A stretch of DNA of 64,000 bases. Origin: Oreochromis niloticus (Eukaryota > Chordata > Actinopteri > Cichliformes > Cichlidae). The notes under the pieces are model-generated. The model saw only the letters and a list, made by a program, of their open reading frames with translations, ran no database searches and had not been told where the DNA came from. This document shows, piece by piece, positions 1 through 12,300 of this stretch (position 1 is the first letter of the stretch; every line of letters begins with the position of its first letter). Made by a program: the position numbers and the translations under genes. Where the stretch lies: assembly GCF_001858045.2 (NCBI RefSeq), contig NC_031984.2, positions 30,718,405 through 30,782,404 of the forward strand, given 5' to 3'.

Positions 1-3000
1 ATCCCTCTTCCTCACCCCCAACCCCCCTTGCCAGAGAAGCGCCATTTGCCTGGACATTCGGGTTCACCCAGTGATGGGGTGAAACCAGCTCACGTGCCTG
101 CCTCCACTGCTGCGCAGCATCAGCACCACGTCACGTTTTCTCCCACGGTGGGGGAAATTGCACCCCCTGCTGGCCAAAATGACCAAGTAGAGGCAGAAGC
201 TGCGAACAGGGTCAGTGTGAAGTTTGTCCAGGATAGTTCCAAGTTTTGGTATAAGCCCAGCATCTCTAGAGAGCAAGGTAAGTTCTTTAGTTCTTATTTG
301 TTTCTTTTTCTTCAAAAGCCTACAGAAGTAAAATTCCTAACTTATCACCGTGCTTGGGTACAGCAATCGCAGCTCTGAAGGAAAGGGAGCCCGGCACTTT
401 CCTAATCAGGGACAGTAACTCGTTCCAGGGAGCCTATGGGCTGGCTCTGAAGGTGGTTACACCTCCTCCCAATGTCAGCAACCACAGCAACAAAGGTGAA
501 AAATGATTGCCTCCATCACATAGATGTCTCATTTTGACAGATTTGTCCCTCTGCTCTGTGTTTTTGCTCTTTTATAACTTTTTATGAATCTGCTTTTACA
601 GTGAGCGACCCTCTGGAGCAGCTGGTGAGACATTTTCTCATTGAAACTAGTCCTCGAGGAGTGAAGATTAAAGGCTGTCAGAACGAGCCCTACTTTGGTA
701 CGTTTCATTCCATCCATTTCCAGTTAGAAATGGGCATTACTGTGCACCTTGCTGTCTCAGATCTATTAATGATTTCCTCTGTTTTCCACAGGGAGTCTGT
801 CTGCACTCGTCTACCAGCACTCCATCACACCCATCTCTTTGCCCTGCGCTCTTAAAATCCCTGAAAAGGGTAAGGGAATATTTGAAGGCCACACAGGCCT
901 TCAAATAAATAAATCACGTGTTTCACAGTATTGTGTAATCTTATCAGATGTAGTTCATAGTTTATCTGCATGTTGTCAGATCTCATAGGAGAGGTGCAGG
1001 AGGTTCAACCAGTCAGTAACATCAGCACAGCTGCTGACCTGCTGAAGCAGGGAGCGGGTGAGTTCTCTCTTTCTCTATTCCTGAAACACACTGTGTCATG
1101 TGTTCATGTATGAACAGTAAAGTGCAAAGGGAGACTCTTAAAGTTTACATCTTATTTTTTAGATTACAAAATCAGTACTAAATTGGTACTTTTTTTCTTT
1201 CCTATAATGTCACATTTTTTTAGTTTTCAGTTTCTAAAACCTTTGCACAGGTTAAATGATGGGAAACTGATGCAATACTGGACATAAAGCCTGGCTGAGA
1301 AATTATGTAACATGCAAGGAATAGATGCACCAAAGAGAATGCAAGCACTTCTGTCTGGTTTTAAAAAAAAGAAGAAGCCAAAGAGGAAGTGCCAAACAGT
1401 CGACCAGTAACTAACGCCTGTCAAAAAAAATTTGACTTGATCATTGTTCCTCTATAAGAATGCTCTACATGCTGCCGAATCATCATATTACTCAAACTGT
1501 TCACAAACTATTCAAACCCACAGAAACTACTTCTCATCTGACCTCCATGACACAGTTTTTTCAGCTGAATTCTTCTGGGACCCACCGTAGAATCTCAACT
1601 CCAGCCCTGCTTAGTTAATAACAACCTCTGAGCCGTTTCACTCAGGTGTTCTTCCCAGACTGAGTACTGAAACAGCTTTTAAACGACCTCCTCATATCTG
1701 ATGCTGGCCTTCTCGCCATCCTCCTTTACCTTGGAGGTGGTTTGGACACCGTATCGTGTCGTCTTCTGTTAGAATGACTGGCTAACATTGGATTTAGTGA
1801 CGTAAGTGACTGTAAACCCTTCAGTGGTTTACAGCTTGTTCAAGGCTAGACTGTTTACTCTCCATCAGCCACACAGGGATCAGTGCTGGGACCCCTGCTA
1901 TTTATAATTTAACTCATCCTCTCAGAAATATCTTACATCATTTTGGTATACAGTTTCATTTTCATGCAGATGACACACACCTGTATTATTCTACAAAACC
2001 CCAAATTGTCTTCCCCCTACTATCCTCACCTCCTGCCTACAGGGCATCACCAGTAGGATGATGGTTCAAATTCAGTGGCAATTAAAGTGATGTTATCCAC
2101 CCATTTTCATCCAACATTGGGTCCCCATTCCTCAATGGATCCAAAAGAAGATTTTGCTTCTCATTTTCAGATGTCTCAGTGACTTGGCACTGCCATATCT
2201 TTCAGACCTCCTTCATCCTTACACTCCTGCTCAGCTTCAGTTGCTCTTCTCAGATGCTCGCTTCAGATTTAACACCACGGGTGTCAGAGCCTTTAACTGT
2301 GCTGCACCTCATCTTTGGAACTGATTCACAAAAAACCTTCATTATTCTTTCATTAGCATAGTGGCTATAATCTTCTTTTTTATGTTTTACAATCATATTA
2401 TTCCTGGATTTAATTCTTTTCTTCTTCTTTTTTTAATTGCTGTTGCTTGAATGGACACTTGAGTGTGCTTCCAAAAGTCTGCCATGTTAAAATGCCCGAC
2501 TTTAATCCAGAAACGAGCATGTTTGCAGGCGAGGTGGCTGCCAAGCTAAGGGACGGGTTTCAAAATGCATGTCCACAAACCACTGATGTCACGATGTCTT
2601 CTCTACGTCCATTGTTTGTATACAGTCTGTGGTCAACATGCTGACCTCTCTGTCCTTCTTCCCTCAGCCTGTAACGTCCTCTATCTGAACTCTGTGGAAA
2701 CAGAGTCCCTGACGGGCCCCCAGGCCATTGCCAAGGCAACAGATGCCACACTGGGTCGTAGCCCGCGTCCTGCTGCCACAGTCGTCCAGTTCAAAGTGAC
2801 ATCACAGGGTATCACGCTGACCGACAACCAGCGCAGGTAAGAGATTCCCCCGTGGATTCTTATTTTTAGAAAACTATTTACATTATTTTGGTATTTCTTT
2901 ACACGTCTGTCTTCTTCTAGAGTTTTCTTCAGGAGACATTACCCAGTGAACAGTGTGACCTTCAGCAGCATCGATCCAAAGGACAGGAGGTGGGAAACTC

Positions 3001-3771
3001 AGAAGAAAAAGACATGTTTGGGTCTTGTAGCCTTAGTTAGAACCGTCGCTAATGAACAGACAGCAGGAACTCGCTGCATCATGATCATTCATTGCATTCG
3101 TTGCCTTGAGTCCTCGCGTGAGTCTGTACCCGTGTGGGGCTAATGAATGTGCGTGAGCGTCCAAGAGAGACGCGAGCATGCCGACTGCAGCAGAGGCTGC
3201 GGATGCATCAGCTTGTTTGGCAGCTCTGCCTGTGTGAATGTGCACGCCTGAGTCTTCTGTCTCTCTCTCTTTGTCTGTCTCTTGGATTTAGGTGGACTAA
3301 CTCAGACAACACAACTGTTAAGTAAGTGCTCTGTTTGTGTTTTAAAGGCTGACAGAAAGTATAGACGCGTGTATGCTGCTGCATGGCATCAAACTGCGTG
3401 TGCATCTTGGCAAAATTATCCTGCAAACTTTTGATGATTTAATTAGGAAATTATAAGAAGTCCCACATGATCACGCCATATGTTACACTAATTGTTTCAT
3501 GGTAGTTTTACGCAGTAGGCTGTCACAGACTGGACAAACTCAAGAGTTCTTGTGTGATTGCCTTTGCTTCTCCTTTTGTTGTCTCTTCCTTTTTTCACAT
3601 CCTCTCTTTTTTCTCCACCCTTCCCATCTCAGAGTGTTTGGTTTTGTAGCCAAGAAGCCCGGCAGCACGGCAGAGAACGTCTGCCACTTATTCGCTGAGT
3701 TGGACCCCGACCAGCCTGCTTCTGCCATCGTCAACTTTATCAACAAGGTCATGCTGTCTCAGCGCCGATAG
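1..3771 (+). CDS. tns2: Tensin-2, C-terminal part (SH2 + PTB domains), 5' truncated by the window
   Basis: Focal-adhesion adaptor that links integrin tails and phosphotyrosine proteins to actin. Coding exons: 1-277, 364-495, 602-697, 792-869, 980-1057, 2668-2836, 2921-2989, 3292-3321 and 3633-3771 (TAG stop). All have AG/GT borders and consistent phases. The first exon carries a Pro/Ser-rich linker and then the SH2 start (FVQDSSKFWYKP). The second has the phosphotyrosine-pocket motif FLIRDSNSFQGAYGLALKV. Later exons encode the SH2 end and then the PTB domain (LTDNQRRVFFRRHYPVNSV, VFGFVAKKPGS, CHLFAELDPDQPAS). From family knowledge, details such as GDP/SDPLEQLVRHFLIET, ISLPC, RWTN and FGFVAKKPG fit TNS2 better than TNS1, TNS3 or TNS4. 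The N-terminal phosphatase/C2 region lies left of the window. Convergent with tmem106c. Confidence 0.88.
1500..2370 (+). mobile_element. Degenerate L2-like LINE reverse-transcriptase fragment in a tns2 intron
   Basis: Translating + strand pieces gives RT motifs: GSVLGPLLF near 1875-1905 and the catalytic-type box ADDTHLYY near 1965-1990. Near 2215-2300 the LINE C-terminal signature appears (AQLQLLFSDARFRF, then RAFNCAAPHLWN). Frameshifts and stops break it, so it is dead. It fills most of the 1.6-kb intron between the exons ending at 1057 and starting at 2668. L2/Maui clade is inferred from the motifs. Confidence 0.7.
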
Positions 3772-6340
3772 AGGGAGACAAAGAGAGGAAAACACTCTGA
3801 AAAAGAGGCACAGGCAACATATACAGTCGCCCTGCCAAGGCCGTTACTGTTCATTTATGACTCTGTGCCTTTGCTTTTTGATGAGGAATGTTGTTGAGTG
3901 TTTGAAGCCAACTTAAAATCCGTGTGAGATTCCTTCTGGTTGTTTATTTGTTTCTTTTACAAGCCATGATGTACAGTGTTACAACTCCAAGTTTGAGGAG
4001 GCTTCAGAGGAAATGGCTTTCCAACAAAGCAAACAAGCATCTACCAAGGGCTGCTATCATGAAGCAAGCTAACTTTAGGTTTGCACTATCACAAAGTCGG
4101 CTCACTTTTAACTGTCTTAGGTTTTTTGGTAGCTACAAGTGGCCTATTTGACCAACACAGAAGCAGGTGAAACAGGGCTTCAGAGTCCAAAGTCACTGGG
4201 TCACATTTGTCTTTTGTATCCCATCTACGAACCTTGAGGCGTGAGGACTAGTGTTGTGAAGCCTCATTTAGACAATACTTGGACAAGAGGACAGAGGCTT
4301 AATACATCTCAGTCATAAGACTGAGCCCAGAAAAGTATACCCTGCTTTACCACCTGTTTCACTCTAAATAGTACCGTAATTTACAAAATGAAAATGATTG
4401 CAGGAGAGCTGAAATTACCAACTGATATCACAAACCTGTAAGGGAATTTCAATTCAGTTTCATTTATATAGCACCAAATCACAACAGCAGTCACCTCAAG
4501 GCGCGTTATATGGTAAAGAGCCTACAATAGTTCAGAGGAAACCCAACAATCAAACCGCCCCTGTGAGCCAGCACTTGGCAACAGTGGGAAGGAAAAAACT
4601 CACTTTTAACAGGAAGAAACCTGCGGCAGTACCAGGGAGAGCCATCTGCTGGGACCAGTTGGGGGTGATAGGACAAAAGACACTCTGTTGAACGTTTACT
4701 GAGCTCTTGAATCAGGGCAGAGGAAGGGTCGGTTTCTCTAAGAGTTGTACATTTGAATCTGACTGGCCATGAGAGAGAAAACAAGTTTAAAGTCCATCTG
4801 GATTGTCCAAGTCTTCTTTTTTTAATACAATCCATGGTACCTCGGTTTCATTAAGGAGCATTAATACATTGTCAAGGCTTTCATAACAGCATCTTATTCC
4901 ATTGTACTAATCAAATTATTTGTTTTATGTTAGGGGAGGTCTCAGTGTTTCCTTTATGTTGCCATGAAGTCCTCCATGGTTGAATATCATCTAAAGACTT
5001 TTTGTTTGCCATTTAGCCTTGAAATTTGCAGACATACACATGGATACAAACCATTTTATAACTGGCTTGTAACTGGCCTCTCCTTTCCTGCTCTATGATG
5101 AATAGACGGGAAACCAGATTTAGCTGAGCTAGCTGATAATGAGCTTCATGACTGTGGGTATCCAGGCTCACTGAACCCTGTCAGAATGTCTTTGTTGGTC
5201 CAGGCCCGTTTTAATAGTTAAGCAGAGCTTTTATGACCTCAGTCCTGCCAGTTTCCAGTAAACCAGTGACAGCGCTGAAGTGCTGCAAACGGCTTTGTGG
5301 TAGCAGTTACAAAGACGATGCATGCTTGCACCAGTATAGGCTGTAAAAGCCTTAAGGAAGGTCACCATTCAAATATAATGATTTCCTTTAAAAATGACTG
5401 GTGTTCATATTTTGTACTGAAACAAAACCATGTATTTTTTTTTCTTTGTTACACCATGACCAAAGCCCTGATGATGTAATTTACTCTCTGTATCTTTGAG
5501 ATGTTCGGGTGTTCACATGTATGTACAGCACATTTACAGTCACGCCTGCCTTCAGTAGCTCGTTTATCAGTGTAACACTTTTAATCAGAAATCGACAATC
5601 GTGGGTTTTTGTTTTTCGTTGATTTGTTTTCCACTCATACACTTCTAGTAAAGCAGACAGAGGAATAACTAACGAAAGGAAAAAGGAATGTGAGGTTTTT
5701 TACCTTTTAACAAGTGTATGCGTTAGGGAGAGGCGTGTGTGTGTGTTGAGGGTGTTCAGGTAAATATGCAGGCAGGTATTGTTACGTCCACTTTTAAAGA
5801 CTTGTATGTGAAAAGGGGAAAAAGCTAGTTGTGGGAGGACGTATAGGATATAAGCACACCATTGCCGTGAAATGCTTGCTGGGTTTTTTAGTTTTGGGGG
5901 GGTTTTTTGTCCCCCACCCCGCCATCTGCTTCGTGTCATGACCAAAGGCAGTATAAAAGTTATTCACACAAATATATAACAAAGAGAAGACACACACACA
6001 TAAGAAAGTGACCTAAAGAAAGATGTACTTAACCAAAGATGAAGCACTCTTGTATTAATAAGCTTTTTATCAGTTATATTTTTGTACTTATTGCTTCTTT
6101 TATTTTTACTATGCATTTATTTAGTGTGTTGCCTTGTTTGGTAGAGGAAAAAAAACACTACTTGTATTACAGCGATAATATATTGTGGTCTGTTGATCTA
6201 TTATGTAGTAATATATTTTCACATGCAGCTATAGGACAGTGTATAAGATATAAAAAGGAAACATGTTTGTCTGGAAAGGTTATTACGCTCTTTTTATATG
6301 GAAGAAGATGAAGAATAGAATTAAACTGAAGTGATGTGGT
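3772..6340 (+). other. tns2 3' UTR / downstream spacer
   Basis: There is no coding exon after the tns2 stop. The sequence is AT-rich. An ATTAAA at 6320-6325 is a plausible polyadenylation signal, which would give a 3' UTR of about 2.5 kb. I did not see a closer AATAAA. The stretch contains one interspersed repeat (4446-4830) and a short GT-rich tract near 5735. Confidence 0.35.
4446..4830 (+). repeat. Interspersed teleost repeat, family A copy 1
   Basis: Begins with an AATTCAGTTTCATTTATATAG head, then CACAACAGCAGTCACCTCAAGGCGC, a GGCAACAGTGGGAAGGAAAAAACTC box and an AACAGGAAGAAACCTGCGGCAG box. The same boxes recur at 35160-35440 (+), 51336-51620 (-) and 55510-55740 (-), so this is one family present at least four times here. 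No coding potential seen. Confidence 0.75.
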
Positions 6341-6419
6341 ACCTGAACTCTGCTCGTGTCACTTGTTATTTCAGTCATGACTGCTGTACTCAAGATTATT
6401 TGCATCAGCAGGTTTAATA

Positions 6420-7530
6420 TGATGTTGGCCCAACCTTTCCAGGATTCCAGGGGCCCAATCAACAGGCAGAGCTTAGATCTGGCTTCAACACTTCTGGGAA
6501 GGCTTTCCACAACATTTAGGAGTGTTTATAGGAATTTCTGACCATTCTTCCAGAAGTGCATTTGTGAGGTCAGACACTGTTGATGTGGTTTGCAGTCTCC
6601 ACTCTAATTCATCCCAAAGGGGTTCACTCAGGTTGAGGTCAGGACTCTGTGCAGGCCAGTCACGTTCTTCCACACCAACTCACTCATCCGTGTTTTTTTT
6701 TTGGTGCTTACTGCGCTGCACTAGTGTGCAGTCATGTTGGAACAGGAAGGGGACTCCCCACAATTCCCATATAACATTGTCCAAAATGTCTTGGTGTCCT
6801 GAACCAATAAGAGTTCCTTTCACTGGAACTAATGGGCTCAAGCCCAGCTCCTAAAAAACCTCCCCACACCACCAAGCTTTACACCTGGTACGATGCAGAC
6901 AGACAAGTACTGTTCCCCTGGCTACCAAACCCAGACTCGTCCATCAGATTGCCAGACAGAGAAGTGTGAGTCATCACTTCAGAGAACAGGTCTCCACTGT
7001 TCTAGAGTCCAGTGGCGGAGTGCTTTAAACCACTGCATCTGACGCTTTGCCTTGCTGCTTGGCCATGGAAACCCATTCCATGAAGCTCTCTGTACACTGT
7101 TCCTGAGCTATTCTGAAGGCCACATGAAGTGTGGAGGTCTGTAGTGATTGAGTCTGCAGGAAGCTGGTGGCCTCTGCACATTATGTGTCTCAGCATCCGC
7201 TGACCCTGCTGTCATTTTACGTGGCCTACCACTTTGTGCCTGAGGTGCTGTTATTCCCAGTTGCCTCCACTTTAATATAATACCACTAACAGCTGACTGT
7301 AGAATATTTTGTAGTGAGCAAATTTCACAAGTGGACAGGTGGCATCCCATCACGGTACCATGCTGGGATTCACTGAGCTCCTGAGAGAGGCCCATTCCTG
7401 CACAAGTGTTTGTAGAGGCAGTCTGCATGCCTGCTGCTTGATTTTATACACCTGTGCCCATGAAAGTGATCGGAACACCTGAATTCAATGATTTGGATGG
7501 GTGAGTGAATACGTTGGGCAATGTAGCTCA
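6420..7530 (-). mobile_element. Degenerate Tc1-like transposon (transposase on minus strand)
   Basis: On the minus strand, 7430-7110 encodes a helix-turn-helix/linker relic (SVSGIILKWRQLG, then SGRPRKMT), typical of Tc1 N-terminal regions. Further on, 6673-6485 encodes the DDE C-terminal signature (WPAQSPDLNLSEPLWDELEW). Stops and frameshifts separate the pieces, so it is inactive. The right end (about 7440-7530) reads like the Tc1 terminal repeat. Boundaries are approximate. Confidence 0.75.
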
Positions 7531-7661
7531 TATGTGGTGTACTCTGTCAACTGTAAGTGGTGGGCAAGAATAAAACAATTATTGGTATTCATTATTAATT
7601 TTATTAATTCACAAATCCCTTTAATGTCTCTTCTTTTTTGGGGGAAAACTTAAACCAAAAC

Positions 7662-7667
7662 GTTTAT
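7662..7667 (-). terminator. Polyadenylation signal, tmem106c
   Basis: AATAAA on the minus strand (TTTATT on plus), about 1.67 kb past the tmem106c stop at 9341. The stretch 7668-9340 has no other gene and would be its 3' UTR. Confidence 0.45.
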
Positions 7668-9340
7668 TGGTGAAATAAAAAACACAAACAAATAGGTAAA
7701 AATGTTTCAGAAATTTACAGCATTTGTCGATCTCCTGTCAAACTGCTTCCACACTGAAGCTGGTCTAAAGGCAAAGTTACAGTCAGCCTCCAGGCAGCGT
7801 GAGAAGGTGCTGAAATCCGTCACACAGGGAGTTAGAAAAGCTGCAAACCAGAAGGAAATACGTGTGATGCTATTACAGTGAGTCTGGCAGAAGCAGTGTA
7901 AACGCTGAGCGCAGCTGCAAATCTTTATTGTCAAAGTTTAACCAATTAACCCATTAAAGAACACACAGTCAATTTTTCTCTCTCTGGGTAGTACCACCCG
8001 GTCTCATTCTGATCTCCTCCACTGCCTCAAACTCAAATCCTAACATCAGTTTTATATTAAGGCGACTGAAGATTTTGTTGATGCCCAAATACCTGCAGCC
8101 TTTTTAAATCTACTGTGTGCACTACAGTTGAAGTTGTTTGAATGAAATGTCCCTCAGACACCTCAGAACATTACTGTGGGACTCATAGATGGTCACTCCC
8201 TGCACGACCCTGGCTGTGCTTGTAGAGGACGTGCTGTCTTCTGGTTGGGACGCTGCAGATTACTCTGCACAAAGAGGTGGGAATCACAGGGAACCGTATG
8301 CAGCAGGATATACTATTTTTATAATTACTAGCATTGGTATTACAGTACTGCCACTTTTTAACTACTGCATAACAGCGTTCTCTGAGCCTGCCTGAGATTT
8401 ATCTGCATGTGTAAAGCTCGGTGGGTTCAGCTGGAAATAATGTCTCACTTTAAATAATCAGCTCTCTCACTAAAGGCGTTGTTTTTATTTTAAATTGCAC
8501 TCCTGTGGTGTGGTGGTGGGACTTCTCTTTTTGTAGCTTAACCCGATCTGTATTAAGGATTCTGTGAGTAGATTTCTACTGAGGGAACAGTAAAAGCAGT
8601 TAAATGGAGTTTCACTGGAAGAAAACGTGACGTTATCCCTCTCTCCTTATAGATGTGCTCAAATGAGACTTGGCAGGCAATAACTTATTGAACCATTAAA
8701 AAACATCTACAATCCACACCAGTTTCAAGCTGCCAAAAAAAACACAAAAAACAACAGTCAGTAGTGATCACAGTGTAACAGTCATTCAAGCCACACTAAG
8801 GAATTTTGATTGAATTCTAATGACATTATAGCAGCAGCACAGAGAGGGAGCTCTGCAGCCATAATTAACGCGAATAGCATCCTGGCTGAGAATGTTCCCT
8901 TAAAGAAAGAGCTTTCTGTGACCTTTGTCCTGCTTACAATACAAGGAGTGCTCGCTGCTAGTGACTCATTCAGTTTTCCACTCAGACTCATTTTGCTCTG
9001 AAACAGCAAAACTGCTCTCTGGACTTAGACGTGGAGTCAGGCAAGACCATTTCACAAATGCAGTGCTGAGCTTGACAATACAGGCCATAATTCAATATTT
9101 CACAAGTCCATCAAAGACCCCTTATCTGTTGACGGCTAGAACAACATTCCCCTGTCAGAGCCCTTGTTTTCCGAGAAACAGCCAAATCCTGGATTAGCAC
9201 AAGATAACAGCAGGTCAATGTCGGCTCTTTTTAGCAAGTCTAGAAAACGAGACGATATTAGGCATTTCCCTGCTGCCGAGCTGTTAGTCCATCCTGCAGT
9301 GTACACTAACGTAGTCCTTGTAGTCCCAGATCTGCGCCCC

Positions 9341-12300
9341 TCACAGAAGAGAGTGATGGAGGGATAGGGCCGTTGTGTCAGCAGAGGAGCGGATCCTGTA
9401 ATTCTGCGGCTGCTGGTACGTGGTGTTGGAGCCGCAGTCGATGTAGCGATAGGCCTCCAGGCTGTTCTGGGACGTTCGCACCATGTACGAGGTTTTCACT
9501 GAGGTTCTGAAAACGGGAGAGGACAGAGACGTAAGAATCAGGCTGCTCACCACGTTGCTGTCACATCTCAACCAGTTAATTGCTCACAGAAGAAAAGCAT
9601 GTTGCCACAGTAATGATTTCTCACAGCTCTTTAAGTGTGATATCGAGAACCACAGGGCGCGAAACTGCACCCGCACAAATGACTCTTTTCTCTAGACTGC
9701 AAAACAAGAATTAAAGGGTTTGGGAAAAGAAAAAAAAGCAGTGGGTTACCCAGTTTCCCCAAAGTACCTCACCCGGACAATGTGGTTTATGTGTTAACAG
9801 CATCTCTTATCTAAGCCTGTGTTCACACTACTCGTGCAGAAGCGACTGGCTACAAGACAGAACCAGGGAGAGCTGAAGACAGGAAGCTACAAACTGACCC
9901 TTAATAACTGTTATGGGGCCATTATGCTGAGTGTTCTCACCCTCACAAACTGCACGGCACAACTAAAGTTTTATCAAATGTGCTAGCGCATGTAGTGTGT
10001 TTTGGTATTATTTCGATTGGGCGTGCACTTCTCAATTTTTGTAGCCTCACGTGTTTTACTGTTTCTGCAAAAAATTTGCGGTGAGAATAAACGGACTGGG
10101 CTGTGTGATGAAATCACCATCAGCACGTGAACTCGATATGGTGTTATGGTGTTCTTCAGGGGTCAATACTTGGTCCTAGTTTAGTGTGCAATGATCATTT
10201 CTAAACACAATGTACATGAAATGTACATTTCATCTTTCATGTAGACAGAAATAGGTGCTGTCCCTGATTTTAAATCCTGTAAATCTGGTTCAGCTCAGTG
10301 ATTTCAGATTTCTTTCAAGCCCTCTTCTATGAAACTAGGGCTGCCACAAACGATTATTTTTGCGATTAGTCGACTAATCGGATCATGCATCCATTGGACG
10401 TAAAACGTACAGCTTATTGCACCAGCAGCATCTGCTCTTATATAACATTAGCTTACAGCAGGGGTCCCCAATCTCAGTCCACGAGGGCCGGTGTCCCTGC
10501 AGGTTTTAGATGTGTCCTTGATCCATCACAGCTGATTTAAATGGATAAATTACCTTCTCAACATGTCTTGAAGTTCTCCAGAGGCCTGGTAATGAGCTAA
10601 TCATGTGATTCAGGTGTGTTGACCCAGGGTGAGATCTAAAACCTGCAGGGACACCGGCCCTCGTGGACTGAGATTGGGGACCCCTGGCTTACAGTTTTAA
10701 GTGTTTAGGGTATGTGCTAACTAAAAATAAAGACAAGATGATAGTTTATTAAATTTAATGAGATTTACAGATTGTTTCGGTAAAGTTTAATAAACTCCTT
10801 GATATCTAAAATATAACGGGACACCGGAGTATATTCTCGAACATCTCACACTTCTGATAATCAGTTGTCTGCTTGACGTTTATTCGGCCTAACTTTAATC
10901 TCAGCCAAACCGATTTACTCAGGAACAAATAAAATACTAAAAAAAAAGGCCAAACAATAACATTTTTAAGTTATCTAAGTGACTTATATATGTTTAACCT
11001 GAGTAGCGAAAGACGGTGGTGGGTTTGAAAACGATTTGCCGGGAGTCCGGTGTTCTCACGGGCTCTAGTGAGCCTTGCCCCCGGGTAGCTATCGAGCTGG
11101 TGGGTAACAGACGTCTCCGAAAACGTCGGAGCGCTTTTGAAAATATGCAGTGTCTTGATAAACTGAGCAGATATTTGAGGTTTACACAGCTACATTCTCG
11201 CCTGAAAATATGTTGAACGTTTATTTTGTGACCCAGAAAGATTAATAAGAGTAATATTAAAACTAACTAGCTGCCGCCATTGTTGAAAACTGAGCAGGGC
11301 CGCGCTATGAATTCTGGGACACTGCTTCTTCTTCTTCTTCGGAGTGTAACGGCAGCTGGCATCCTTGTACATGCAGTGCTGCCATCTTCTGTTTCAGTCC
11401 GTTATTACACTCTTAAATCCTACTACTTATTCCTGCGTCTTTTGTGATCTTACAAAGCTTCAAACGACGCGTCGACTATTAAATCAGTCGTCGACGATTT
11501 TGATAGTCGACGTAATCGTGACTAGTCGACTAATCGTGGCAGCCCTATATGAAACCAACTCCCAGTTTGGATTCACGAGACGCCCTCTGTACTTTTAAGA
11601 CTAGGCTCAAAACTTTCTAAACATAGTCCCTGATGGATCAGGTGACCCTGAACCCTCCCTAGGCTGCTGTTTCTCCTTCACACTAGATTCATTAAAACAT
11701 CCTTATTTATGTAATTGCGATGCCAAAGGCCCTCTATCAAACAGATCATCCACTGTGTGAAACAAGCCATTTTAGCTCCTCCCCCTTTAAGACCAACTTA
11801 TTCTGATTGGCTGCCCCCTCATGTTGCTTCATATGACCATATTAGACATCACAGTGATTTTTCTGCTGCAAGTGTTAAGATAAAAGACAGAAGTAACAAG
11901 GCAAAAAGTAAAATGAAGATAAAGCTATCTGTCGGGGTAATGACACTTACTGCATGAGTACGAGAATGTTGTGAACCTTGATGCTGGGCATGGTGCATAA
12001 CGTACTGAAAAAACAAAACACAAAGGCTCAATTTACTGAACTGGAATTCATGTGTAGGCTTGCAAAGAAGCTTAATTTCCTCTACAAGCTCAGGCGCAGA
12101 CACTTACTAGACGTACGGAGCGTTACTGCCGATCTCCACACTGACAGTGTAGTTCACCTGCAGAAGATTGACACGATACATCACACCAACAACAGATCAA
12201 AGTATTTCAAGAGCAGCGCAGGAAGACAATTCAGGCCATTATCAGCAGTGAAACTACAGAATGAAGCAACCACAGCAACTCTTTGAGCTTTGTTTACTGC

